A DNA stretch of 64,000 bases from Volvariella volvacea V23. Its lineage: Eukaryota > Basidiomycota > Agaricomycetes > Agaricales > Pluteaceae. The DNA lies in the NCBI GenBank assembly GCA_000349905.1, contig KB722738.1, positions 367,134 to 431,133 of the forward strand, written 5' to 3'. Every line of letters begins with the position of its first letter. Within the stretch, counting starts at the first letter, position 1. The position numbers and the translations under genes are program-made. The notes beneath the pieces are model-generated. The model was given only the letters and a program-made list of their open reading frames with translations, had not been told where the DNA came from and ran no database searches. This document shows, piece by piece, positions 1-10,325 of this stretch.

Positions 1-120
1 CCCTTTCCATTTCCTTATGCTGTCTTCGTCCCTCCTGTTTATCGCCGCTGCCGCAGTGACGGGCTGTCGAGAACGGAAACTGACCAGGTCGAAAACTTTG
101 ATTTGTTATACCCTATCTAG

Positions 121-1642
121 GTCATCTGGGTGATGTAACCGTTGAACACGTTGCTCATCATCTTCCTATCATCATCCGTGATGCGTTGAACAATGCTGTC
201 GAAGCTCTTACCGCCACCGCTGCCAACGCCACGAATCCCGCTCCGGCCCCTGCGAGATTTGTGACTGCGCCGTCGTCCACGTCAACAGAGTCCTTCACCG
301 ATTCGGCGACGTCATCGTATCTGTCAGGCCCATCACCCTCCCCGTCGTCTTCCTCAGCGTCCATCTCTCCCGCCAACCTTCCTATCCCCGCGACAGCCGC
401 TGCAGACCCCAGCTCTCTGCCTTCCAATCCATTCTCCCCTGCTTTCATCTCGAACCTCCTCAAAAAGGCTATCCTCAACTTCGACGAAGCCATCGCCAAC
501 GATGTCCTATCCCTCTTCGGGGGGATCGAAGGACTAAAAGACTTCACGGATGCGGAGATTAGGAGCGTCATCAACGACCAGCATAGAGGAGGAGACAATT
601 GGAAGAAGGCAAGACTGTGCATGTATGGAACTACGGCTCTTGTGGCACTCGTAGACCCGGATTATGAAAACTTGTGGGTCGCCAACTTGGGTGATTGTCA
701 AGCTAGTACGTATCTTTCTGTCCTCTTTTCGTTGGCGAAGGGGGGTTAATGTTGTCGTTTTAGTTTTGGTGTCTCCTCGGGAGCAACCGGCTCAGGATGG
801 TACGACGGCAGCGACGCCGTTGATGGACGATTGGAATATCGAAGTCTTGACGACGACGCATAATGGCGATAACGATGCCGAAATCGAACGTGTGCAGAGG
901 TTACACCCTGGCGAACCTGAGTGTGTAGTGGATAGGAGGGTGCTGGGTGCTTTGGCACCCTTCAGGTGTAAGTTTTACTCTTAGTTTTGGAGTTGAAACG
1001 TTTCGGTCTGACTGCGACTTCTTTGTCTTTCTTCGTCGTTACATAGGTCTTGGAGATGTTCCATTCAAGCAGCCACCGGAGTTTACTCGTCGCATCCTCT
1101 ACAATCTCCTCCCGGGCTTCCACAATACGTCACCATGGGAGGAATTCTTGATCAGAAATCGGACCGCGCCATATATCTCTGCTGAAGCAGAGGTCATCCA
1201 TCGGAAGTTGAGCGACTCTCAACCCGGAGCTCAAGGAGAGAAGGAAAAAGAAGATCAAAAGAACAGGTTCTTGATACTATGTTCGGATGGGTTCACGGAT
1301 CTTTGTAGTGAAGGACAGAAGAGGATTATTGAGAGCTGGGCAAGAGGATTGGAGGGCAGCGGGTGCTTTGACGATGGCAACAATGCCCCAAGTTCTGTGT
1401 CGGTGTCGCCCCCTTCTCCCCCGTCCAAGAGGTTCTCGTTCTTTGGCGGAGGTGGCTTCAGCCCTACGAGACCAGGGTTTGGAGGGATCAAGGCCAATGT
1501 GAAGACGAATAATAACTTGGCGTTGAGACTTTTGAGGAGAGCCCTGGGTGGAGAAGATAGGGAGAGCGTTTCGAGGGTTTTGACGCTGGATATGGACCAG
1601 GCCTGGATCGACGATACGTCGATTGTGGTGCAAATGCTCTAA
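121..1642 (+). CDS. PP2C-family Ser/Thr phosphatase, 5' end incomplete
   Basis: Metal-dependent PP2C protein phosphatase, probably of the fungal mitochondrial or pyruvate-dehydrogenase-phosphatase-like group (Ptc5/Ptc6 type). Three exons are readable: 121-705, 764-967 and 1047-1642, joined in frame by short GT-AG introns. The first visible exon opens with the end of the D-G-H metal motif (GHLGD). It is followed by GTTALVALVD and LWVANLGDCQA, then LCSDGFTDL in the last exon and the C-terminal DDTSIVV, all PP2C landmarks carrying metal-binding aspartates. A Ser/Pro/Gly-rich insert sits near 1390-1490. The stop is at 1640-1642. The start and the exon holding the first half of the DGH motif lie at or beyond the left window edge; I could not place them in bases 1-120. 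The family call is firm and the subfamily is inference. Confidence 0.85.
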
Positions 1643-2502
1643 GTCTTCGGCTGGACGTGCGGTTGTGGGGCAGGGCGGATGACGAATGATGTTGAGAGGA
1701 AGCAGATAAGCGGGGGTGGGGGGGACATATACCCCACTGGAATCGATCATCATTTTCGCATTTTTTTTTCGTCTCGACATAATTCAAGAATTGGCATCAA
1801 GGGAAGAAAAACCACGCATGTACCGACGCATCGACCCAATAATCTCTTCAAACAAACAGATTCATCAAAGCAATTCATAACTAACCTATTCGTTTTCTTC
1901 TTTCGCAATTTTCGCAACTTTTCATCGACGACCCGAATTTGCCTACTAGTATACCGCAAGTCTTTTGACCTTCGCGATTTCCTCCTCCCCACTCGCTGTC
2001 ATCATCGGCCTCCTTTGTTGATCCTGCTTTGTTCACTTTTTCGGTGTCCGTATGTTGTAATCTGTTCATTGGCTCCCCCTTTCTTTCTTCCCGTTCATGT
2101 AGCGATGCATGGCCAGGATATTGTATCATTGCTCTTCACGCTATTTTCATTTCAACTTACGACTTCTCTTGGTTCACGTCGGGGAAGGCTACCTACTTCC
2201 CTTGACGATGATGGGTATTTAATGTTCTCTTTTCCTTTCTCGTTTCTACATGATTAATTACGATTGCGCTTACGAATGGATCTTTTGAGTTTCGTTTATG
2301 ATACGATCTAATGACGTCTTTTTGAGTTGCCTGCTATAGCGTTCACACTGTAATCGAGTGCCTACAAGTGATCAATGGATGTGTTGATAGTTACTATTTC
2401 AATTCCTGTGTTCATGCCCTCAAACCCGATGATGATGTCCTCGTAATAACATTGGACTACGATCCTTACGGATTTAGTCATTTTTATATTAAAATAGGAT
2501 GA
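1643..2502. other. Intergenic, no gene seen
   Basis: AT- and pyrimidine-rich sequence between the phosphatase and the tRNA. It includes long T-rich stretches after 1740. Short open frames here lack codon bias, introns or recognisable motifs. It probably holds the 3' UTR of the phosphatase. Confidence 0.5.
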
Positions 2503-2592
2503 GCCGTCGTGGCTCAATGGCAGAGCGTCGCTTTCCTATGCTTACGTAGGCATACAAGGCGAAGGTTGTGGGTTCGACCCCCACCGTCGGTA
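2503..2592 (+). tRNA. tRNA-Arg (anticodon CCT) with an 18-nt intron
   Basis: A full cloverleaf can be drawn by hand. The acceptor arms are 2503-2509 and 2585-2591, with one T-T mismatch and a G-T end pair. The D stem is GCTC/GAGC (2512-2515/2523-2526). The anticodon stem is TCGCT/GGCGA (2528-2532/2558-2562). The T arm is GTGGG/CCCAC around loop TTCGACC. The anticodon loop reads TT-CCT-A, then an intron at the canonical site after position 37 (2539-2556, 18 nt), then A. The spliced length is 72 nt without CCA. The internal A box (TGGCTCAATGG) and B box (GGTTCGACCC) are intact. CCT decodes AGG. The exact intron edges could move by a base. Confidence 0.92.
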
Positions 2593-2604
2593 ACTGGATA
2601 CAAC

Positions 2605-2609
2605 TTTTT
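2605..2609 (+). terminator. Pol III terminator of tRNA-Arg
   Basis: A run of five T residues lies 12 bases after the tRNA 3' end, the usual RNA polymerase III stop. Confidence 0.6.
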
Positions 2610-2780
2610 CTCCTTGCCTTTTTCTCTTTTTAAAACCTTTTCGTAGATATAAACTTACCTCTGGCGTAGATAAAGTGCCTGCCACTGTAAAGGACTTGCA
2701 AATGGGAGACGAGCCGGTGGGACTGGGTGGGGTTGTATCCTCGGCACTTTCCGGTACTGGTTAACCACCCACCTGCACTG

Positions 2781-4226
2781 ATGTCTGATAATGTCCCAAC
2801 CGAAATCTGGCACAAAATCTTCAAATACGATGTGCAGAGGCGCACAGCACTTTCATTGCGTCTCGTTTCTCGTCGATTTCGTGACATCTTCACCCCTCTT
2901 TCTGTACAAGGCATGAGTATTTTGCTGGAACAGCAACCACGTCAATCTCTTGGGACTGTCACCTTTTCTCTTTTTCAACCAGCTCCTGAAGTCTTCGCCA
3001 GACACATCAAGTACCTTCGTATATCGATTGAGCAATACAATCTAGACCCTGGGCACCCAGCTCTCGCTATCATCTGGGAGGGGCTTGCCCGGTTCCATGC
3101 ATTGAATTCCTTGGTAATAGAGGGGTCCAGCATTTGTTTGACGGCGCCAGACATTCAAAATGAAAACGACCAAACGATGCGCTTACTGGACAAGATTGTA
3201 GATGCTGTTCTGCAGGCGACAGACGGACGTTTGGCACGTTTAGACATCGTTACCTCATTTCGCCCGGAGCTCGTTGACATCCCTGCTATGATGGAAAAGA
3301 TTACTGGTTTGAAAACACTCATACTTGAGCGCGGGTGTGGGGCAGGTGGTGAAGATGTTTGTGGGGTTTCACCGGCGCTTCTACCTCGCCTCCGCCGCGT
3401 TATTGAAAACAATCCATCTATCGACACCCTCCGGATTACTCATTCTTGCACACCCTCGCCTTTGTCACTTAGCGACATTTTGCCTCCTCGACTTACTACG
3501 ATGGATCTCCACGTGCTCAGGATCAGTGGCCCTATCTTGTGCCCACCCGACTACGAATTACGCCAGCTCCCAGCTCTGCCCCGCCTTCAGTATCTCTATC
3601 TAGGACAAGAACCTGGAAGGCCTCCTGTAAATGTGTATTTCTTGTGGGGCTTTCTTAGGCGATCTGGGGTTGCGTTGAAGTCGCTTTCAACCGAGCATGT
3701 CTCCCCCGCGTTGCTCCAGTATCTAGCATCTTTCAGCGGTCTGTTGACTTGCCGGCTCTCACTTCGACATCCTGTCGACGCCGTCTCAGAAACCGCCGTA
3801 CAGCAAGCATTGTCAGCTCACAGCTCCTCCATGGACGTCCTAGAAATGTGTACGTCATCCACGAGACATTTACAAGTTCCAGCAGGGTGCTCGGCGTTCA
3901 CACTTTCTCCTCAAGCGTCTTTTAGATTTCCTATTTCCTTCTCACGACTCCGCGATATCCAAGTTCATTCCGCGCCTGACATGGAGCTCACCTTGGAGAA
4001 CTGCCAGCTCCTTGCAGAGTTCTTCTCTGACTTCCCGTCCTTGACCAGGGTAATCATTTTCTGGTCGAAGAAGTGCCGGGCTAGAGTGGCGGGAAACCTC
4101 CCCGAGATACTCTACACTGCGACAGGAGCGCCCAGGCAAATGAGGGTATACTACGATTACAACCTATGTGACATGCAACGCTTCAACATTGCGAAGAGGA
4201 TGGAGAGCAATGTGTGTAGTATTTGA
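2781..4226 (+). CDS. F-box protein, family A, copy 1
   Basis: Single-exon gene for a protein of about 481 residues. An N-terminal F-box (VPTEIWHKIF...LRLVSRRFRDIF, about residues 5-40) should bind Skp1. The rest is a leucine-rich, degenerate-LRR-like region, so the protein is a candidate substrate adaptor of an SCF ubiquitin ligase. I chose the ATG at 2781 because it sits two codons before the F-box, as in the paralogues; an in-frame ATG at 2727 adds 18 unlikely residues. The C-terminus carries the family A tail (ELTLENCQLL, then TGAP and a YYD). It is the most divergent member of the tandem array that continues downstream on the same strand. The substrate is unknown. Confidence 0.8.
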   Translation: MSDNVPTEIWHKIFKYDVQRRTALSLRLVSRRFRDIFTPLSVQGMSILLEQQPRQSLGTVTFSLFQPAPEVFARHIKYLRISIEQYNLDPGHPALAIIWEGLARFHALNSLVIEGSSICLTAPDIQNENDQTMRLLDKIVDAVLQATDGRLARLDIVTSFRPELVDIPAMMEKITGLKTLILERGCGAGGEDVCGVSPALLPRLRRVIENNPSIDTLRITHSCTPSPLSLSDILPPRLTTMDLHVLRISGPILCPPDYELRQLPALPRLQYLYLGQEPGRPPVNVYFLWGFLRRSGVALKSLSTEHVSPALLQYLASFSGLLTCRLSLRHPVDAVSETAVQQALSAHSSSMDVLEMCTSSTRHLQVPAGCSAFTLSPQASFRFPISFSRLRDIQVHSAPDMELTLENCQLLAEFFSDFPSLTRVIIFWSKKCRARVAGNLPEILYTATGAPRQMRVYYDYNLCDMQRFNIAKRMESNVCSI

Positions 4227-4429
4227 TAAATTGGGCAAGGAAAGCATCGTAACAGAAAGAGATATTCTGATGTACTATTCAGTTCAAACTCATGTCAACT
4301 CTCTGCCCTGTTTGCCGGCCTCTGATTGTTTCTTTCGCGTCACCTCAAGGATTTATAACCATCACACGACAAGAGCCGGGGGGGTCCGAAAGAGTAATTT
4401 CGCGATCTTGCCTGTTGACCCCCTCCTCT

Positions 4430-5966
4430 ATGGACTCTTCCCCCCCGGGAATCTGGAACGAAATCGCCCTACGCATCGCGAAAAAAAAAAAGCCTTACTG
4501 TGCCTACGATAAGTTTCCCGATTCTTCAACTCAATCATCACGCCCTATGTAGTCTTCGGCCCTAGAATAGTGGTGGAGCCCCACACGCTGATGTATACCC
4601 TGAATCTAGAGGAGAAGCAATGAGATGAGAACAGAGCTTACGAGCCAGTTCCTGAAGTTTTTGCGAAGAATGTTTTCACTTTTTATTCTGATCAAACCGG
4701 GAACACTCACTGACTTACCGGGGCAGGCGCTGTGGCAGGAGTTGATGCGGTTAACAGTAAGGGGATTGCAGATCATGAGCCTTGACACAGGCGAGAATGG
4801 TCGTGAACTGGGAAGATGGAGGATAGTACCAATGCTCGATAAATTGTTAAGCATTTTTGTCGCCAGTGGGCAATTGGTATCCCTCATCCTTCGGCTTGAG
4901 TATGTCGGGGAGTTGAAGAGACTCCCAAACACGATGCTCAAGCTACGGGGCTTAGAAACATTCAGTTTCTATCATAGCCATTTTGAAGGGATAGGTTTTA
5001 TGGATTGCATCTCAGCCTCGTTCCATCATTGAAAACAATGCATCCCTCCAGCATCAAGATTCGATATCTTTGTCGAGTGGTGTTTAGCGGATTTGACCAC
5101 CTTCTCATATCCTAGCCAGCCTGCGTTATACTTCGCCGACATTTCGCATCTGTCTTCGTCGCATCGTCGAGGGTAATCGTTCCATGCAATCTCTTACACT
5201 TGAACATAACTGCCCAGATTCGCCCTTACACATCAACGATATTCTTCCATCAGGCAATCCAACTTCGGGAATGCGGTCCCTTGAGTTCACTGGAATCATT
5301 GCCCCTCTGTCGACGATGCAATCCCTTCGTCTACCGACTATGCACTACCTCAGGCAACTCTGCTTGGCTCGGCCGCGAGGAGGTCCGTTTTTGAATATTG
5401 ATCCTTTTTGGAATAGCATGAAGGAGTCCGGCATTGCTCTAGGAACACTCGGTACCAATTACATAACCCCTCTTTTATTCGATTACATCCCTTCTTTCGA
5501 GGGCTTAGAACACCTCTACCTCTATCTCAACCACTCCCCGGACTTCGATATCACAAGTGCTACTGTAAAACGTGCCATCTCTGCCCACACTTCCACAATG
5601 GAAACACTTAAATTAGGTTGCTCCGTCTACCTCTCTAGGCCACATGATTATTCTGGGTTCACGTTTTCACCTTCGGTGTCGAGCATACTACCGCTTCCCT
5701 TTCACAAGCTTGGTCAGTTCAGGGCCCATACATCCACTGACCTGGACGTCACGGCAGAGAGTCTTCAGTCGATCGTCGACTTTCTGACGAATTTGCTATT
5801 GCTGGAGGGCGATCCTCAAATTAACTCGGAGCCCTGGAGGAAGCCTCCCGCAGACTTTCAGACTGTGTATCGGAATGACACGGGAAGGCCGAAGGGCATT
5901 GTCGTCTGTGATGAGAGAAACTTCATCCTACCTCGGGGTAGAAAAATTCTAGAGACCCACTTCTAA
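4430..5966 (+). pseudogene. Decayed family A F-box gene
   Basis: Homology to the neighbouring F-box genes is spread over three frames with stops between them. The F-box start (MDSSPPGIWNEIALRIAKKK) begins at 4430 and breaks at an 11-A run (4481-4491). A middle block lies in 4625-5032, and the last 260 codons are open from 5184 to 5966. The open part keeps family hallmarks: NIDPFW, SGIALGTL, ITPLLFDYIPSFEGL, and the tail TGRPKGIVV. A segment like R-x-I-I-E-N-N occurs near 5015-5050 and again as RRIVEGN just before 5184, which suggests internal duplication or a mosaic of two copies. The open 3' part could still be transcribed, but no intact product is expected. Confidence 0.75.
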
Positions 5967-6791
5967 TCTACCAGACGAAGACGGGCAGACCAAATTGTTT
6001 TTTATTGACAATGGGGCCGACTCGATGCTGGAGTATCTTAGGTCGTGCTTTGAGCACGTAAAGGTGGTTTAGGGACGTAAGGGGTAGGAGCGAGAAGAGA
6101 TTAGGTAGGTTCTAAACTAGTCTAGTACTAGGGTATCATGTCAATATCAAGCGTATACAGTGGGCTCTATGAGTTTGAGCGACGATAGCCAAGGATTTCC
6201 TTCTTGTCTTTCCTCCTAAGTGGCTAACAGAACAAGCCTTACTTGGTACCGACTGGAACTTCACTTCGGCATCCCTATGCACTTCCGTTTGGACCGGGAG
6301 ACGGGAAGGCTGTGAATTTTTTCTATCAGATACAATGGCAATCACTTTGCATCCTTTGTGCAAATCCAGGACAGAGAACGCTGAGCGGGCCCACCGTGAC
6401 TGGCAGGGTGAGATGGAGGAATGGAGAATTGGCCGTTTGGTTTGGCAGTGTGGGTGCGATAATCGGTCGTGTAGGCGAAGTAGTACAATACGGCGATCAT
6501 TGCACAGCGCATTGTGTGGTACACTCGACCTCATTCATCATGCTGAGTTTGCTGTGTCACGCCCACACCGCCCACAAAGAGTCATTATATCCCAAAACAA
6601 ACAAACGCCGAGAGCTAACCCTGACAACGACAACGCACAAGTAGTCTCGACGGCTCAATGGCTCAACAACTTGACCCCATACTCATCATTTCCTGTGCCA
6701 GTGTTTGTAGTTTCAATGCTTCTACCATTCGATTTCTGATTCATCGTGATGATATAGGGACCCCCTTCACCGTCTTCACAATCCCGCATCT
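5967..6791. other. Intergenic, no gene seen
   Basis: Separates the decayed copy from the next F-box gene. Overlapping open frames on both strands around 6136-6740 have no family match, no consistent splice sites and mutually exclusive codon bias. They look like chance. Confidence 0.5.
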
Positions 6792-8231
6792 ATGGACAAA
6801 ATTCCGATTGAGATCTGGTACAACATCGCAACTTTCGTCTATGCGAAGAATGACCTCCTACGATTGCGCTCTGTCTGTCGACTGTACCACGTTGTTTTCA
6901 CGCCATTTGTTGTATCGTCAGTTGGCATCGAAATTGCATCACCTCCTAGGAATTTTGTCGTTGATCGGCGCCTTCTCATCCTTCGTACCGCACGCCCACT
7001 CGCATTCGAATCGGTTCCCGATGCATTTGTCGAGCACATTACCTTCCTCCATATCGACATAGCTTCAGCAAAATGCCTTTCGCCTACGGACTTGGCATTT
7101 ACAAAGGTCTGGAATGAGCTTTGGAGGTTCCGTGGTCTTAAAAAACTTCGTATAAGCTGTTTAGGCCTTGACCAACGTGGACCATGGACTACAGACGCGC
7201 AAGTGGTACTTGATAAGGTGTTGGATCCCATTATATCAGCCACCGGTGGGCGCCTGACGTACTTGAGCCTTGATCTCTCGCGATCCACAGAGGTCATGTC
7301 ATTTCCTGGTGCTTTGGAGAGAGTACGCGGTCTAGAGACATTCGAGTTCAGCCATACTTGCGAGAAAGAAGCCTTGTTTTCAAGTTTCAATACGAGTTCA
7401 TCTGCTTGTTTGTCTCTACTCCACTCTATCCTTACGTCCAACCCATCCATCAAGACACTCGACTATCAGCGATTTGGTCCGCAGGTTGCAATACCTCTGA
7501 ACGCTGTCCTCCTTCCCCATACCGACTTCAAGCGACTAAGATTTGTTAGTCACCTTCTACCTGCGCCTGCAAGTCACCCCTCCCTTTGTTTGCCGACACT
7601 CACTGGCCTTCAGCAACTTGAATTGTCCCATGATAGCTACACGTCGTCAGCCAACATTGACCAATTTTGGATTAATTTAAAGGCGTCTGGTGCCGCGCTA
7701 AAGAAGTTGAACACCCACAACATATCACCGGCTTTGCTAGACTATCTGGCGTCCTATCAGGGATTGCAAGACTGTGCGTTCACTCTCACAAGACAGGACC
7801 ATCCCCATCCCATTTCGACCGCCTCCATTCAGCGGGCATTTGCACCCCATTGTGCCACACTCGCGTCGCTGAGCATAGGAGCTCGCACAGAAACGATACC
7901 CGAGGGATACGAGGGATTTTCATTCCTGCCTTCTGCGTGGATCGACCCCTCACGATTTCCTGCTCTTCGCACCTTGAAGGTACCCTGTTCGACCGACTTC
8001 GAGCTGACGGAAGAGAACCATGCTTCAATACTTGAATTTGTATCCAGATTTGTCGATCTGCTCATTGTCACTATTCGGTGGCACGGCTCTGTTAGTTCTC
8101 AAGCAGAAAAACTGCAAATGTATTATCGCACGCGAACAGGGAAGCCCCATGCATTGTTCATCGAACACGATCACTTTGAGCGGTCGGACTTTGTGAACGT
8201 TGCGCTCTTGGAGGGAGGTTCCCTTGATTAG
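6792..8231 (+). CDS. F-box protein, family A, copy 2
   Basis: Intact single-exon gene, 479 residues. The F-box is at the extreme N-terminus (MDKIPIEIWYNIATFV...LRLRSVCRLYHVVFTPF). It is followed by the family block GIEIASPPRNF and a leucine-rich body with regularly spaced L/I/F positions. Near the middle-to-end are NIDQFWINLKASGAALKKL and ISPALLDYLASYQGLQDC. The C-terminal tail reads ELTEENHASILEFVSRF, then YRTRTGKPH and IEHDHF. The start ATG directly opens the F-box. An SCF adaptor role is inferred from the F-box; no classical LRR, WD40 or Kelch repeat is clear. It is close in sequence to the next two genes, indicating recent tandem duplication. Confidence 0.85.
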   Translation: MDKIPIEIWYNIATFVYAKNDLLRLRSVCRLYHVVFTPFVVSSVGIEIASPPRNFVVDRRLLILRTARPLAFESVPDAFVEHITFLHIDIASAKCLSPTDLAFTKVWNELWRFRGLKKLRISCLGLDQRGPWTTDAQVVLDKVLDPIISATGGRLTYLSLDLSRSTEVMSFPGALERVRGLETFEFSHTCEKEALFSSFNTSSSACLSLLHSILTSNPSIKTLDYQRFGPQVAIPLNAVLLPHTDFKRLRFVSHLLPAPASHPSLCLPTLTGLQQLELSHDSYTSSANIDQFWINLKASGAALKKLNTHNISPALLDYLASYQGLQDCAFTLTRQDHPHPISTASIQRAFAPHCATLASLSIGARTETIPEGYEGFSFLPSAWIDPSRFPALRTLKVPCSTDFELTEENHASILEFVSRFVDLLIVTIRWHGSVSSQAEKLQMYYRTRTGKPHALFIEHDHFERSDFVNVALLEGGSLD

Positions 8232-8600
8232 AAACGGAACGAAGCGATTGGGTTGACTGTAAGCATATTGGATATTACATCCCCATATGTAACTATTTAG
8301 TTGTTTTTACTGTCCTGGCATATGCTATCTGGTTCCCCAGCACTGCAGCTATTTGTATTTCCCTGTCATGCATAGGTTTATATCCACTGCTATAGCGTGA
8401 CCCATATCGGCAGGCGCCGCCCAACGGTGCTCAGCATTCGATGGTCCCTGAAACTGACTTGATCTCACGACACATCAGAGCGGCAGGAACACGGCATTGC
8501 CTGTCCTAACTCTTATTACTTCATTTTTATACTTTCATGGCTTGATACCATCGCTGGTAAGATGTACTGCATAGAGACTTTTGCCCTCCCATACTCATCA
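8232..8600. other. Short intergenic spacer
   Basis: Spacer between F-box copies 2 and 3. It presumably holds the 3' end of the first and the promoter of the second. No other element was recognised. Confidence 0.4.
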
Positions 8601-10058
8601 ATGCCGGCACAGCATATGCCTATAGACGACGTTCCACCTGAAATCTGGCAGAAGGTCGCAAATGCGATTGACTCAAAGAGCGACTTCCTACGATTGCGCT
8701 TCGTTTGTCGATTATATCACGCTGTGTTCACGCCTTTTGCTATATCATCAATGGGCATCGAGATAGCATCAACTCCAAGGAATTTTTTTGGCGATCATTC
8801 TTTCTACCTGGATTTCATCCGCGCATTTGAACCGATTCCCGAAATATTTGTCAAATACATCACCTCACTTAGCATCGATCTTGCTTACACCGTGGACTTT
8901 TCAACCCCAACTCCAGCGCTGACGAGGGTCTGGGAGGAATTGTCAAGATTCTCTGGTCTCAAGGAACTCCGCATAACTTGTGCGAGGTTCCGAATCGGTA
9001 ACCCGTTCGGGCTTATAGATACAGAGTTGATGCTCCCTAAAGTACTAGATCCAATCATAGCTGCCACAGATGGACATCTAAAATGCCTTGTCCTCAATCT
9101 CACTCAATCTAGACAAGTCACTTCATTTCCTAGTGCCTTGAACAGGGTGCATGGGCTGGAGACATTCGAATTCTTCCACACATGCGACAAGGAAGACTCA
9201 TCTCCAACTGCGGACTCATCCTCTTGTTTGTCTCAACTCCGCTCTATTGTCTCATCCAATCCATTTATCAGGACATTTAACTATTCGAGACACGATCCCA
9301 AGGGACCCGCATCTCTCAGCGACATCTTCCCTTCTCAAGCCAGTTTCCTGAACCTTGAACGGGTCATGGTTTACGGTCACCTTCAATCCGCATGTCGCGA
9401 TGATCGCGTCCTCAATTTGCCAAGGCTAAACCGCCTGCAGCGTCTTCATATGTTTCACGATATGACGACGCCGGTAGTCAATATTGACCAATTCTGGATG
9501 TCCTTGAGGTCATCTGGCACGGTGTTGAAGAGTTTGAACACCATCTTCATTTCACCAGAACTCCTAGTCTATCTGGCATCTTATCGAGGATTACAAGATT
9601 GTACGCTCCTTCTACAAGAACAAGTTCACACCCCATCTTTTTCTGTCACTTCCATTCAACAAGCATTCATGCCGCACGGGGCTACACTCGAACGCCTAGC
9701 TATCCACGTCTATGGGCCGGACATGCCCAACGGCTTCCAGGGGTGTTCGTTTGCACCCTCAGGCTGGATGGATCCTTCATTCTTCCCCGCTCTTCGTGCC
9801 TTGGCCTTCCCACTTTTGTTCGAATTGCAGCTGACAGAGGAGAACTATGCTTTGATGCTTGAATTCGCATCAAGGTTCCCCAGTCTAGATGTGCTGACTA
9901 TCCGCTGGCGCCGGACGGTCGATTCCGAAACTAAAAGCTTTCAGAAGCAGTTTCGTACGACAACAGGGCGCCCTCATAAAATCATCATCGAGCACGATAC
10001 CCTCAAGAAGTCGGAATTTACAAATGTCGTTCTCCTGGAGGATATTCCGCCTGAATGA
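8601..10058 (+). CDS. F-box protein, family A, copy 3
   Basis: Intact single-exon gene of about 485 residues. The F-box (VPPEIWQKVANAI...LRLRFVCRLYHAVFTPF) begins near residue 10. In-frame ATGs lie at 8562, 8601 and 8616; I prefer 8601, with 8616 equally close to the F-box. The order of blocks matches copy 2: GIEIASTPRNFF, a leucine-rich body, NIDQFWMSLRSSGTVLKSL, ISPELLVYLASYRGLQDC, ELQLTEENYALMLEFASRF, and the tail TTTGRPHKIIIEHD. DNA around the F-box is nearly the same as in copy 2 (a shared CTACGATTGCGCT core), pointing to recent duplication or gene conversion. The substrate is unknown. Confidence 0.84.
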   Translation: MPAQHMPIDDVPPEIWQKVANAIDSKSDFLRLRFVCRLYHAVFTPFAISSMGIEIASTPRNFFGDHSFYLDFIRAFEPIPEIFVKYITSLSIDLAYTVDFSTPTPALTRVWEELSRFSGLKELRITCARFRIGNPFGLIDTELMLPKVLDPIIAATDGHLKCLVLNLTQSRQVTSFPSALNRVHGLETFEFFHTCDKEDSSPTADSSSCLSQLRSIVSSNPFIRTFNYSRHDPKGPASLSDIFPSQASFLNLERVMVYGHLQSACRDDRVLNLPRLNRLQRLHMFHDMTTPVVNIDQFWMSLRSSGTVLKSLNTIFISPELLVYLASYRGLQDCTLLLQEQVHTPSFSVTSIQQAFMPHGATLERLAIHVYGPDMPNGFQGCSFAPSGWMDPSFFPALRALAFPLLFELQLTEENYALMLEFASRFPSLDVLTIRWRRTVDSETKSFQKQFRTTTGRPHKIIIEHDTLKKSEFTNVVLLEDIPPE

Positions 10059-10325
10059 ATAAAACAAAGATCACGGTGGAGCAAAGCGCCTACGTAGCTA
10101 TCTAACTCCTGTGCATGTCTGAAGCTGGATTAGGATATGATTTGTACCGCTGATATTGACGTCGCGATGCCCAATACTGCCATGGACCTTCAGAGATAAA
10201 CAAATATCATGACAATCTTGACCCTGCAAGCCGTCTTATCGTCCTGATCGACGTTAGTTCATTCAATGCTCTGATGGCTGCAAGCGCGTGTTGATTTAGA
10301 GTACACGTGCCCCAGAGATTCTTCG

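Noticed and set aside
6136..6739. Cluster of overlapping frames on both strands before F-box copy 2
   Set aside because: No similarity to the F-box families and no coding signature.
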